In this document: positions 49,472 through 60,880 of the stretch, piece after piece
Layout of the letters: each line of letters begins with the position of its first letter
Numbering within the stretch: position 1 is the stretch's first letter
Assembly: GCA_963920665.1 (NCBI GenBank)
Contig: OY987267.1
Location: 17,732,001 to 17,796,000, forward strand
Reading direction: 5' to 3'
DNA from: Straminergon stramineum
Taxonomy: Eukaryota; Streptophyta; Bryopsida; Hypnales; Calliergonaceae
Length of the DNA: 64,000 nucleotides
The notes under the pieces: model-generated
Told to the model about the DNA's origin: nothing
Database searches by the model: none
Seen by the model: only the letters and a program-made list of their open reading frames with translations
Made by a program: the position numbers and the translations under genes

Positions 49472-49565
49472 AAATGTTCCATGTAATGCCTTCTCCAGTT
49501 TTTAATATACAATGGGTTTCCATTTGTTTCAAAAAAAAAAAAAAAAAAAAATGTTCCATGTAATG
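49472..49565 (+). mobile_element. Tiny poly(A) retroinsertion with 17-bp target duplication
   Basis: The 17-base AAATGTTCCATGTAATG occurs at 49472-49488 and again, perfectly, at 49549-49565, the first As of the second copy merging with the tail. Between them are 42 bases followed by about 20 A. This is the signature of target-primed reverse transcription of a polyadenylated RNA end. The 42-base insert, ending near CCATTTGTTTC, looks like the 3' tip of an mRNA or LINE transcript. The perfect duplications and intact tail suggest a recent event. Confidence 0.85.
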
Positions 49566-50715
49566 TACCACTGTCGATACCGTATGCCACGCCAGTTCAA
49601 GAACGTAAGTTATGTTGTTCACCCTACTAAAGTTCCCACGTCGATGCCCCAAAGAATCAAGTGACTCCTCACTAAGCTTAGAGGATGGAAGATTTTCGGC
49701 GGGGATTGTAATTAAGGTGACCATTGACACGTCACTGCCGGTACTATACTAGGTGCCTATTTTTGTGGAAAGCAAACTGAAGAGACCCAGCTAGAACTGG
49801 TTAATAATAACATGCATCAGTTCAAAACATTAAAAAATGAAACTCCAACAAACCGACTAAAAAAGCAGTCAATAGAGGAATGATCCTTACTTAACCTTGG
49901 AGAGCGGTTGCATGGCCGAGTAGAACTGGAAGGTGAGGGGAAATATCAGCTGTGCATTTGAAGCAGCCTGGCTGCTTCTGCTCCTGCCTACTCCCATTCA
50001 ACCGACCGCCTTGTAAGACTTGCTTTCGATATACTGCGTAACATCTAGTAGAAGCTGTGTTGCATACCATTGGAAATGAAATGGAAAAAAATCTCTTGGA
50101 CCTCGTTTTACAAAGTTGATCTCAGTTTACTCCTCAAGCCAATGACCCATTGTCGTTCACGCATGAGAGTATCCCAAAGCCTTATTCCTGCTTGACTCGC
50201 TACAATTTATCATGCATGCCCATACTCTAGATACAGTACCTCTTAGTTGGCACTATTTACAAAAGATGCTCTCACTGACTCCCATACTAAGTTATCTCCT
50301 TTTGATTTACTCAAGGATGTCATGAAAGGAGGGGTTAATGCAGCTCCTCTTCTGAAATGACTGCATGCCACTTGTAGATAATAAGCCCCTCCGTGGGATT
50401 ACAGTTTCACAAAGCGGATCGGCAAAGGAGCCCGAAAGCATCTCCTCTAAGCAACGTTTCGCCATATTGCTTGCAGCAGCTGGAGGTCGTTTGCCGAAGG
50501 TGGGGCCGGTAATTTGGAACATTATCATGCGCTTCTGCCACTTGGCTTTAAGTAAAAGTGCGTCATACCTGGATGTGGATCGAGGAGTGTGGGTCTCAAG
50601 TACTTAGTCCACTTGTAGGTTCGTTCTCCATGGTTGTAATTAGTCCCCTGCATCAAGCAGCGCCTTCTGGTGGAGTCCGTTGTAATTTGAGTCAGTGAGA
50701 CGAGGTTCAATTGCA
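49566..50715 (+). promoter_or_regulatory. Upstream region and presumed promoter of the GDSL-FAS1 gene
   Basis: Balanced-composition sequence leads to the start codon at 50716. No TATA box stands out. Open frames at 50307-50607 lie on both strands and carry no domains. Confidence 0.35.
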
Positions 50716-53700
50716 ATGGGGAGCAGAGCAAAGCTGACGCTCGTGCTTCTGGCTCTCGCGGCAGTCTTCAATTCAGGTACGAATTCGTCCTTCAATCAGG
50801 TGTCTGGCTCCAGTATTATCAGTATTGCAACTGCCAGTACTGAAACCATTGAAACTGTAACAGAATTGATCTTCCAGAACCTTCAGTCGATTGGACTTCT
50901 AGCTAGAGATCCACGATATCGACTTGTTGTGATCGAAGGAAAGACAAATCTGGTCCTTCTGAATCGTGTTTAACACTAATTTGCTGCTTGTCAAAGCAAA
51001 TAAACAATCACAAGTCCTAGAATATACCCGGTATCATACTTTCATTAGGAATGAGGAGTAGTCACAGCAACGATCATAGTTACAAGCTAAATCATAATTT
51101 TTCGGAGATGAGACTAAGTTTGGACGAGAATTTCAGTGCAAGAGGTTGTCACTTTGGATGTAGATATATGGACATTAATTCGGGATCTTCATGGACTGAC
51201 GTATGTTGAGTTGGGATGTCACAATATCAGTGGACTCGCAGAAGACAACACTTTTGTTTGCATTTGGTGATTCCTACGCCGACGTTGGAAACCTACCGAA
51301 GACAGGACCAAACCTCGGCAAAGGATGGGTGTACCCTTACGGAATCACGTGGCCAGCGCCGAACGGGGTGGCCACCCCTGCAGGCCGCTTTTCCGACGGC
51401 AAGATTCAAACGGATTGGTTCGGTAAGTTCAGTTTTCAAAGCCTCTTCATTAGCAGCTAAAAATCTAGAAACCAGGAATCAGTCAGAGTCGAGATTTTTT
51501 CTATGGCATGTGTCTGTCATGACCATGAAAAAGTAGCTCACAATTCGATGGGGCACTTCAGACTAAGTCTCAAGTCCGAAGTACGTCCTACTTTTGGGGC
51601 GAAACCGATTAGAACTTGGGGCAATCCCAAGTTGGGTCCAGTTCCTTGAAAAATGTTCTAGGTGGCAGCACGTTTAGGAAGATTGACGAAGGAGTCAGAC
51701 CTCGAGCAAGAGTTGGGTCTAGCTAAAATGAAATCCCAACTCAGCATCCAAGTCCCACTTTTAATGTTTTTTATTGCACCGACAATTAGCCTTGAAAAAT
51801 TTGGGCCTTGTGTAGAAAGCGTCCTAGGTTCCCGTAACACTACGAATCTTTCAAACCTCTGAGCACTTGGTTGTTGCACACTTTGATATGCATTTGATAC
51901 GTAGCAACGGAGTGTTGAGATGGTTTCCGACATACCTGGCAAGATTTCCGAATCTCTTGATTAGCAGCTACAAAACCTTGGTCCCCGAAGTGAGGAGATT
52001 TGAAACCACCGATGTAGAGAGACTTCAATGACTCACTTGACTGGAAATTCAACCCCTCCTGGGAAGATTGACGGTCTTCAATCAATCTGCGTGTCTTTCT
52101 CTGGAGTGTTCTAACACTGGTTTGGCGAATTTTGTCTCTGGATGATGATGCAGCGGACCTACTGGGGCTCCCCGTGTACCCTCCGCCGTATTTGTACTCA
52201 GCTAACCATGACACATCCTCCGGGGTAAACTTCGCAGTGGGAGGTTCAGGGGTGACCTATGATAATGGCGCAGTCAGTTTGGGCTCGCAGGTGGACAATT
52301 TCCAGCTCTTCCTTCGCACCGATCCTTACTCTAAAACCGAGCTCGCCAACTCCTTGACGCTTGTCTCCGTCGTGGGGAATGACTACCTGCTTTTTAAGGG
52401 GACGACCTCAGCGGTGAGTCTCCGTCACGCCTAATAGTTGAAGTATGCATCATTCAACCCTAACCCTTAAAAGACAGAGAATTCGTGTTTTAGAAAGATG
52501 ATTTCAATTGATCACAACGTGAAAATCTAATTTAGTGAGACCAGATTAAACATCAGCAGAATTTCTGTAGAACATTGCACTTGTTGATCAAAACGTCAGC
52601 AAATTTACATAAAAGAACGTCCTCATACGACCTAAGAAGACTAACAACTCATGAGGCCCAATATGACGACTGAAATCGTGAATGATTCTTCCCAACAGGA
52701 GCTCTTCGTGTTTATTGAGAGGGTGGTGACAGGAATTCAAGCCAATTTGCAACGACTCTACGACCTGGGCGTCCGCAACGTCATGGTAGCCAACATGGCC
52801 GACGAAGACTGCCTCCCTCTCTTCACGCGAGCCAATGGCTACAAGCAGTGTTCGAATGGGAAGGGCCCCTTCATCCAGATTCATAACGCCTTCCTCCTGG
52901 GAGCCGTACAAAGCATCAACGCTAACAACCCCGGCGCACGCTTCATCATCTTGGACCAATGGTCCTCCTTCAACCGGCTGTTCCAACAAGCGAGTCAGGG
53001 CGGTTTCAAGCTCGGACTCAGGCCGTGTTGCGAAGGAATCACCAACACGACATCCTGCGGAGATGTGGACTCCACTGGGAAGTGGCTGTACACGGTGTGC
53101 AAGCACCGAGGGGATGCCATCTTCTGGGACGATGAGCACCCGACCATGTGGGCCTGGGACTACATCATCAATTTGTATGCGAATGAAACGGGATTCATCT
53201 TGCTCGCTGATGCGCCGACGTTGAAGCAGTGGTTGCAGATCAACGATTTCGTGCAAGAGCCCATCGGTGCTCCCGAGCCCTCACCAGGTAACACCTTCTT
53301 GCTCCCCCTTTGCCATTCGTTCGGTCAAACATTCTTGATTCGAACTTTCGAAGTCTTCGGACAGCGTTTTTTGCTCACTTCACTAAGTAATTTTGGAGAG
53401 TAAAATTTTGAACAGCTGCGTGTTTTGTGTCAACATCTCGTGTTCTTGAACTGTAATCTCTCAGATGAAAAGTATTACAGCTAATCGCAACCCTTATCAA
53501 GTTGTGATTCCAATAGATTGTTGCTTGAAATGCACTTGCTGATCTTTGGATACAGCTATAGAATCTGTAGTTTCTTCATATGGTGTTCAAATTTGCATGT
53601 TATGACATATTAAAAATCGCCTTCGAGTCGCTTATAAAATCCTGCAAGAATTAGGGAAGGTCTGATAATAGGAACCATTTTCAAGTGCTTGTAAGAACCG

Positions 53701-54339
53701 TAATTGGAAACCGTTGGAAAACCGTCCAAATTGACCCTGAGTTTAAAAGCAAGAACGACATCTAGCGCAATTTATTCTTCGTAACGACGCTCCAGAAATT
53801 AGGCTTACAATCTCCAGAGTCCCAAATCACGATGTGACGCGAGTTTTTAGTGACCGTAGTAACATCCCTCGGATTTTGCAGATCTATCTTCAGCAGCAGG
53901 TCAGGTGCAAGCAGCCTTCAACTACCTTTTGGACAAACCACAATACTCCGAAGCCTTGGGCCTCCTCCAATCCTTCAACTTGGAGGCGCTTCTATCCCAA
54001 CAATCCAGCCAAGTGGTGACCGTCTTCCTCCCAACAAACAATGCGTTCACTGCCACCAACAAAACGTTCATCGACAACGTGTTCGCCCAGAACAAGGTGA
54101 ACGAGGTTTCTCTCTACCACGTCGCGGAAGGCTACTACGACTTGAATGCGCTCGTGAGCGGGAAGCCTGGATTCATAGTCGCCTTGACGGGGGAGCAACT
54201 GCCGCTCGCGTATCCGCCCTCAGGGATTTACGTGGGGAGAAATTTGCAAGCTAAGGTGGTGAATCCGAACTTGTACACGGCGCCGGGGCAGTTGGTGATA
54301 CACGGGATCGACCATTTGTTGATGCCTGCCATCCTCTAG
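50716..54339 (+). CDS. Secreted GDSL esterase/lipase fused to a fasciclin (FAS1) domain
   Basis: Exons: 50716-50776, 51231-51422, 52154-52413, 52699-53287, 53882-54339. GT-AG borders and phases close to 519 residues. Residues 1-20 are a signal peptide. An SGNH hydrolase follows: block I FAFGDSYADVGN (nucleophile Ser35), block II GVNFAVGGSG (oxyanion Gly), block III VVGNDY (Asn160), block V WDDEHPT (Asp315, His318). All catalytic residues are present, so it should be an active esterase of the secretory pathway or cell wall. A short Pro-rich linker (APEPSP) leads to a FAS1 domain, encoded by the last exon, with H1 box VVTVFLPTNNAF (412-423), central YHVAEGYY and H2 region LVIHGIDHLLMP at the C-terminus. 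FAS1 domains mediate adhesion in arabinogalactan proteins. No GPI tail is visible. Plant GDSL lipases normally end soon after block V. The phase-1 splice between the modules was read directly. Confidence 0.9.
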
Positions 54340-54475
54340 GGTTAGGGTTTTTAGGGTTTGGGGCTTAAGGGTTAGGGTTTAGGGTTTCTAAGGGTTAGGG
54401 TCGTCAGCGCTAATCTCAATTTCCTATGTTGATTGTTCTTGGTTTTAGGGTTAGATTAGGGTTTTGAGAATGGTG
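54340..54475. repeat. Interstitial telomere-like TTTAGGG tract
   Basis: From the stop codon onward TTAGGGTTT, TTTAGGG and variants repeat about eight times, interrupted by GGGGCTTAAG and TTTCTAAG, with further GGTTTTAGGG copies to 54475. It begins within one base of the GDSL-FAS1 stop codon and so forms the start of its 3' UTR. Confidence 0.85.
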
Positions 54476-55046
54476 AGGCTGGGTTACTGATTTGGGAAGG
54501 CTTGCTGGCGTACATACTGGCAGTTGTAATGTAATGTAATTGTCACACTGATGTATACTGGTCTGTTTACGTGTAAATGAAATTGAAATTGGGCTTTCAT
54601 GGTCTTCATAACATATGTAGGAGTTACTGCAGTCACTCTCTAAACTGAGTCAGTGTTTGGAAGTTTTACAATCAACAAGCATTGAAATTCTTCTGATAGT
54701 AGAACCTTTAGTATTTATTCATAAAAATTGGAAACAAAGTTTACATCATATAGTGAAGCACTCAAGTTTTGAAAAACAAATTCTTCAATCAGTGACCCAA
54801 TTTTGGTCATGTGAGTTTGTAAGCACTCAGAAATGGGCCCACTTGCCCATTGCCGAGTAAACAGCCTGCATTCTTTGTGGAGTTTCTTACACTGTGTGGA
54901 AGGGATAGAATGGAAAGAATGAAACACAAACTTCCATAATTCTATGAGACCTTTGGAAGTTGTTGGATAATTGCTGAGCTTCTGTTTTAGTGTTGCCCAT
55001 AGATGTTGTATTGGATTTAAGTTGGGTGATTGTGCATGCCATTTTA
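54476..55046. other. GDSL-FAS1 3' flank
   Basis: Contains TGTAATGTAATGTAATTG and ATGAAATTGAAATTG stretches suitable for plant polyadenylation near 54530-54590. No further gene is seen. Confidence 0.4.
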
Positions 55047-55510
55047 ACCCCTAAATGCTTGAGGCACCAAATTTTGGTGTCAACAAAACTTTGAAGTGGA
55101 AAAAAACCTTAATAATATGTCATTATTTTTAGTAGTTTATATTTTTGGAAAATTCTTTTTGAAGTCTAGTTTATCATCAAAAAAATTGGATTTTGACAAA
55201 TGAATGATTGTGATTTTTCTATTAAAGATTTTGTGCAAGGGTGTTCATTGCAAATCTTGATTTTCTAGTGTTGAGGGCTCTTGGAAATGAGCCTCAAATA
55301 CACTAGAACTTAGAGAAAAAGTCACATTAGAAATTCATTTAAAAAAAATTGTACAGTAGGTTTTGAGAACCCATAAATTGATTTGGGATATGTATGTTTT
55401 GTCTTTAAACCTCATATTTTATTGGTGTCCAAATTTTTTGTTTCAACATGTGAAAAGAGGATTGAGAGACTTCAAATCACATTCACAGTTTTAACACCCT
55501 CTTGGATCAA
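55047..55510 (+). mobile_element. Family B repeat, copy 2, with TTAACCCCTAAA end
   Basis: The block begins CCCCTAAATGCTTGAGGCACC directly after TTAA (55043-55046), the same terminal motif and target as family A but with a different interior. The interior aligns with 41855-42330. The other end is not clear. Confidence 0.6.
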
Positions 55511-55739
55511 ATAAAAGAAGAAGAGTAACTCTGACCATAATTGACCAGCATGAATGAATAGTTTGTGGAGATAGTTCTATTGTCTAAGCCTTGTAGACTT
55601 AGGTAGCGAGTACTATCCTTGGTGCCTCCTTTCAAAGGTAGACTCTATGATATGGACTCATAACCAATAAATAGTGGCCCGCATTTATCAATATGTGTAT
55701 TTTTTGAGTAGTCAATTACTTGATTGAGTTAGGATATAT

Positions 55740-55950
55740 TGTGAGAAGTGGTGCAAGAGACTCATAGTTGTGTGATTGTTGGTGTAGGTTCGATTCCTAT
55801 TAACTTGCATCTTGTTAAGCCATGGGTGATATCCTAATGTTGAGCTCGAGTTTGTAATTCCAATTTTACACATACATATTTTATTTTTATTTTTCATATT
55901 TTATATTTTGTTGTTGTTGTGTGTGTGTATATATATAAGATGAGTACCAT
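55740..55950. repeat. B-box-containing repeat and simple-sequence tail
   Basis: GGTTCGATTCC at about 55787-55797 is a perfect pol III B-box, suggesting a tRNA-derived SINE head. I could not place a matching box A with confidence. The stretch ends in TTGTTGTTG, GT and TATA simple repeats (55908-55938), next to the 3' end of the retroelement on the minus strand. Confidence 0.35.
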
Positions 55951-57121
55951 TGATATGGACATATATTTTTGATGTGTTTTTATGGTGAATCAAATGGTAG
56001 GGGTTTGCAATGTTCTATTTTGCATTTGGTGAGGATGATGTTTATAAGGTATTCTATTGCATTTTGGTGGATTTCTTGGAGTGTCTTGTTTATGGAGCTA
56101 ATTTTAATTTGTAGGTTTTGATTTGCGTGTAGTAATTTTTTGTATCTTGAGTGTATAGTTCCTCTGACACAAGCAATATTTGTTAAAAGTGGTGCTACAT
56201 TCCATCCTTGGTGTCTGATATTGGTTAGTAATGTATTGTATTTTTTTTCTTTGTGTGTAATGATATCTAGTGAAAATATGTCATGGCAATATGTGAATTC
56301 AATAAAATGTATAACTAGATTAGGTTGGAAGTGGGTTGAAGGTAGATTGTCGTGAGGGTGATTTAGTACTAATAGTATGTTTGGTTTTTGTTTTGCTCCA
56401 CAACTACAGTTATGTATTGGTTCTACACAGTGGTAAATTAGTAACTAGAAGGGTATTATATTTTCTTGTGGTTTGTCTATTGTTTTTCTTGCTTTGATAA
56501 GAGTGAAGCATCTTGATGTTTTGTTGCTTACAATCATTTTGTATAATATCCAAACAACATTGTTATGTTGCTTTATTTTGAGGTTTTTTATATTTGATTA
56601 TGGGCAAGCTAAAAGGAGATGTGGCCATGTGTCTATCCTCTGTGTATTGAAAATTATACAATTAATATTGGTATGTTCATTGGGCCCAAATAGGTGTTTA
56701 TGAGCATTGCCTATATATTGTTTGTATCTACATTTGAGTAACTCAATTACTTGTTTGTTTGTAATATTATTGTTGTCTCAAAAATTATTGGATGAGTCAA
56801 GGTCTATTTCTTTGTTGTTCACCCATTTGTCTATATATTTGTAATTTATAGCATTGGCTTTTTGTTGGGTATATTCTTCTTCATCTAGGTATTTTTTGAG
56901 GTCATGTATGGGTTTTTTCCAAGGTTTCTTTAGGTTGTTGGATTTAGCATTGCGTAACCAGTATGGGCTTGTTTGCATTTTGATAAACTTTTGAGATTTC
57001 TTCTAGAAAGTTTTCAGCTCTTGTTCTTACTAGTTTGTTGTCTTCTTTGTTACTGTATACATTGACATGTGCTTTGACTTTATGTAGGTATATTGGGTTG
57101 GTTCTTCTTTTTAATACAATA

Positions 57122-57316
57122 CAAGAGAAAGAGGTGTTTTAAGTATAGTCTTAGACATATAGTCCTATAAGTAATGACCTTAAAGGGGTGATTTTGGTAA
57201 AACTTTACGAAACACACCTGTATTTCTAGTAAATTTTTTATTGAAAACACCCTTTTAAGGTCATTACTTATAGGACTATATGTCTAGGACTATACTTAAA
57301 ACACCCCTTTCTCTTG
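57122..57316. mobile_element. Nested MITE with about 65-70-bp inverted ends and TA duplication
   Basis: The left arm starts CAAGAGAAAGAGGTGTTTTAAG; the right arm ends CTTAAAACACCCCTTTCTCTTG. The arms pair almost completely over about 65-70 bases, leaving a loop of about 55. TA precedes (57120-57121) and follows (57317-57318). Size and TA target fit a Tc1/mariner (Stowaway-like) MITE. It interrupts the retroelement just upstream (in + coordinates) of the RNase H region, so it arrived later. Confidence 0.85.
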
Positions 57317-60224
57317 TAATGATATTTTAGAGATTTCTTCTACTATCAGTTTATCTAGGTGGTTATTTTATAGTGTAGGATGTCTTAGTTGTATATTTAT
57401 AAAGTATAGCGAGTTGAAAGTACCTATGAAGATTTGTGTATCTTTTTCATTGTTTTTAGATAATTGTAGTGTTTCCAAAATGGTTGTTAGTTTTGCTCTT
57501 AGTATGCTTTGGAGTCTAGAAAGTCTTTTTGATATGTTGATGTTTTTTGTTTTGTTGGATATTCCATATCCAATTGTGTCTCCTATTGTTGTTCCATCTT
57601 CTTGTTCTATAGGTGGATTGTATGATCCATCTATATAATAGCTATTTATTTTGTATTTTAATGTTACTACGTTGGTTGCATTGGGTGTGTATATAGTTGT
57701 GTTTGTGTGATTTATTGTGGTATTGTTTGGTAGTGGGACTTCATTCCAAGTTTTTGAAGGTTTTACCATTATTGTTGATAGTGGTGTCTCTAGATTTTTT
57801 GTGTGTATATTTAGATGAGTGTAGATTTGTTGTTTGAGTTATTCTTGGAGATTAACTAGGATTGTATTATGGTGATTATGATTTATGTGTAGTATTTGTA
57901 TTGCTAGAGGTTCTACGATATGCTTGTATTTTGTGGTTAAAGGATTTTCATATTTGATTATATCTGTTGGAAAATGTACGATAGTATGTGTATCTAGATA
58001 TATATTTGCATGTGGGTCTTCACTGGTGTACCAATGTTTATCTAGTGCAATGATTGTCATAGTGATTGGGTTATCTTTTTTAGTAGCTAGTCTAGCCTAG
58101 TGGATTGCTTGTTGTAATGTTTTGTGGGTGGGTGGATGTATTATACTTGTTTTGATCCATTTTTGGGTGAATGCAGGTCCTTGAGATCCAAAGATCCAAT
58201 CTCAACGATGTGGTGAGTTGTATGTTTTTATTTGTGTTGGACATATTATTGGTGATGAGAAATATGAGTTTTCTATATAGAATTTTTCAATTATATATTG
58301 GAGTATGTTTGTGTCTATATGATTATGGGCTTTGATACTTTTGTCGTGCGTTGTATCTCTTGTAAGATATCTTTGGTATAATTGTACTTCTTCCATTTCA
58401 AAATTTTGCAATGGTGGGTCTATTGTTTGTTGTAGTGAGAATATTTGGTATTGGTTCCATAGCCATTGCATTTGTGTATTGTGTATTGTGTATATGCATT
58501 GGTTGGAATTTTCATGTAGTTTTGTGTTTTCTAATGTGATATGTGTTGACTGTGTACTTAGTTGTTTTAATATCTTTATAGGGATTACATTCTTTGGTAG
58601 ATATGTATATATGGGTTGGGGGGGGGGGGCATTATGTATTTCCTATCCCAATGTTGTGATTGATGAAAGTTTTGGAAGATGATATTGAAAAAGTATGTTT
58701 GTTGTTTTTGTGTATAGTATTTTTCTAGTATTTTAATGTTATATTGTGTAATATTTTGTTGGTTACATGGGAAAAGATGTTTTTCTAGTGTCCATTTTGT
58801 ATATGTGACATTATTTGGTAGTATCCATTTACATAGATATTGGGTTGTGATTTGTTGAGTTTTGTATTTGTCTTTTCTTGCATATGGTTTTATATCTAGT
58901 ATGGCATCTATAGGGTGATTTTGTTGTTTTGTGTTTAGGTGTGGGAGGATATCTTATATGTGCATCATTTATTGTTGTTTGTTGTAGTGGAATTTGTATA
59001 GTGGTAGTTTTTGTTTGGAAGTTACTTTGTAGTGTATTAGAGTACTTTAGGGTTGTGCATGGTTGCGAACAATTTTGTTGGCATTGGTATAGGTGGTAGA
59101 ACATGATTTGACTATAGTATAGTGTGTTATATATATTAGTGGTGTGCATATACCATTTTGTTGTTTAAATTGTGCTTGGTCTATCAAGGTTTTGCCATTT
59201 TCAATGGTGAGTTGATCAAGGGTGTGAATGTTTAATATAAATAGATATATTTAGTATATTTAGTGTTTTTGTTGTTGTTGCATGTTATTAAGTGTATGGA
59301 TGTTTTCTTTCCATATTGTTTTTAGTTTGGGGTTTTTTAAGGAGAAGGTTGTATCAAAGCTTTTGATGTGGGTGTCATTTTCTTTGAGGAGTGCTATTAT
59401 ACGGGTTATTGGGGAGTGTTGGCATGATGCATTTGTTATTTTTGTGAGATTTGTTGATCCATTGTGCTTTGCCATAATGTATGTTGTTAGTCTTCTATGG
59501 ATTTTTCCTAGTCTTCCTTTATCATTTAGAGCGTCTGTAAGTGTCCTCATATGCATTTTTGAATGAGAAAGCCTCTACACTAAATAGTTTGAGGGGGAGT
59601 TGTGTACTGATGTTGGGGGTGCTTTTTGGTAGGTTGCATATTGTCTTTGTAATTAACATTAAATATTATCTAGTTTCTTTATATTAGCCATTGAATAGGG
59701 TATACCATGGAAGTTGTATGTTACTCCTGGTTGGAAGACTATATTGACTATTTTTTAATTTTATTTTAGTGTGGCTAGAGATGCAATGAGTTGCTTGCCT
59801 TGTTTGATTCGTTTTTTTGGTAGTGATGTATTTTTGTATGTTCCATTTTAGTGAGGAAACTAGTTGGATGCCCAAGTATTTGTAGGGTTCATTTTGGTGT
59901 AGTACTAGGACTAGTTGGTTGTTCTATGATGTCTTTTTTTTTATTGTAGAATGGCTTTGAAGGTTTTTGGTTTTAGATTTTGGTTATTAGGACATCTTGT
60001 GATTGCTCATTTTGGAATGCTAAGTTCTATTCCAACCCAGTGGTTGAATCTTTGTAGTTTATTTGATTGAGGTTGTAACGATTATAATTTGTTCATTATT
60101 AATGTTAGATCATCTACATATGCTAAATAATGAACTTTCTTATGTTTTTGATCTTTGAAATGTGTATCCAAGTTGGTTTCTATGTAGCCATTTTAGTAGT
60201 GGTTCTAAAAACAATAAGAATAAA

Positions 60225-60600
60225 TCATTAGAAAAAAATTGAACCCAAGAAGAGGCTGCTTTGTAATGCAAAAATTTGGATGGGAAAGAGCCTTCTAAAT
60301 TCACTAATTGGGCCAAGATTTGCATGATGGGCTCAAACATTTGTCATGATTATCCAATCCATCTCCATGATCTCATCTCCATTACCCAATCCATCTCTAA
60401 GATTTCTTGGTTTAGTTATGGAGGATGGCTAATGCATATCTCCCCACCAATTTCCACACGCCAAGTGTCTACTATCAACTTTAGTGGCCCTACATGGTGG
60501 CACTAATGAGGACGTGGACAACCTCATATTCACTTCAAGTAGTACTAAAATTAGTAAGAAAATTCAAAGCCCCTTGATGGGTTCAATTCTCTTGTAATGA
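60225..60600. mobile_element. Second nested inverted-repeat element, splitting the RT domain
   Basis: The left end TCATTAGAAAAAAATTGAACCCA and the inverted right end (TCATTACAAGAGAATTGAACCCA on the other strand) match over about 32 bases at roughly 75 percent. The 376-bp insert separates RT motif B from LFLEPLLKWL. Removing it by eye brings LSP next to LFLLFLEPLL, as expected of an intact RT. The target duplication is unresolved. Confidence 0.65.
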
Positions 60601-60880
60601 AGGGCTAAGGGTATCCTCTTGTATGGTTCCTCGTTGGATGTGTATTGGTTTTGTTGTGCCAAAAAAATCTCAGGTGTACTTAGTAGTGGAATTTGTGTAG
60701 ATATTTCCAACAAGTTTAGTTGCGTCCATTGGGTTGCCTAGATCTATTATGATTACTAATAGTCTTGCATGGTCTATTGATCCAAACGCATTTTTAAAAT
60801 CTATATAGGCAATGAAAACATCATGTTTTGTAAATTTTGCATCTTCTAAGGTAGTGTGAGCCCCTATTTCATCACTGGGG

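Larger units (their letters stand above)
55980..60880 (-). mobile_element. Degenerate non-LTR-type retroelement: reverse transcriptase, RNase H, Cys/His tail
   Basis: Read on the minus strand, the order is: RT motif A (FIAYIDFKNAFGSIDHARLL, 60840-60740), motif B (IQRGTIQEDTLSP, near 60640-60590), LFLEPLLKWL (60230-60190) and motif C YVDDL (60120-60106). A long tether runs through 59.5-57.8 kb. An RNase H-like domain lies near 57660-57400 (YYIDGSYNPP). A Cys/His segment follows (RIDTWPHLLLACP near 56640, then HNCSCGAKQKPN near 56420). The C-terminus (IHFIEFTYCHDIF, GWNVAPLL) stops at 55980. Many stops and frameshifts show it is dead. Two inverted-repeat elements are nested in it. The 5' part is missing or unrecognisable beyond about 60880. 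RT with a far-downstream RNase H and this C-terminal region is unlike the common plant L1 layout. Confidence 0.8.

Noticed and set aside
52588..53256. 222-codon minus-strand frame opposite GDSL exon 4
   Set aside because: It is the antisense shadow of a strongly coding exon with catalytic motifs on the plus strand.
60857..60880. TGTGAGCCCC as the 5' end of an LTR
   Set aside because: The RT-like reading seems to run a little into it, and no matching CA-ended right LTR or primer-binding site was found.
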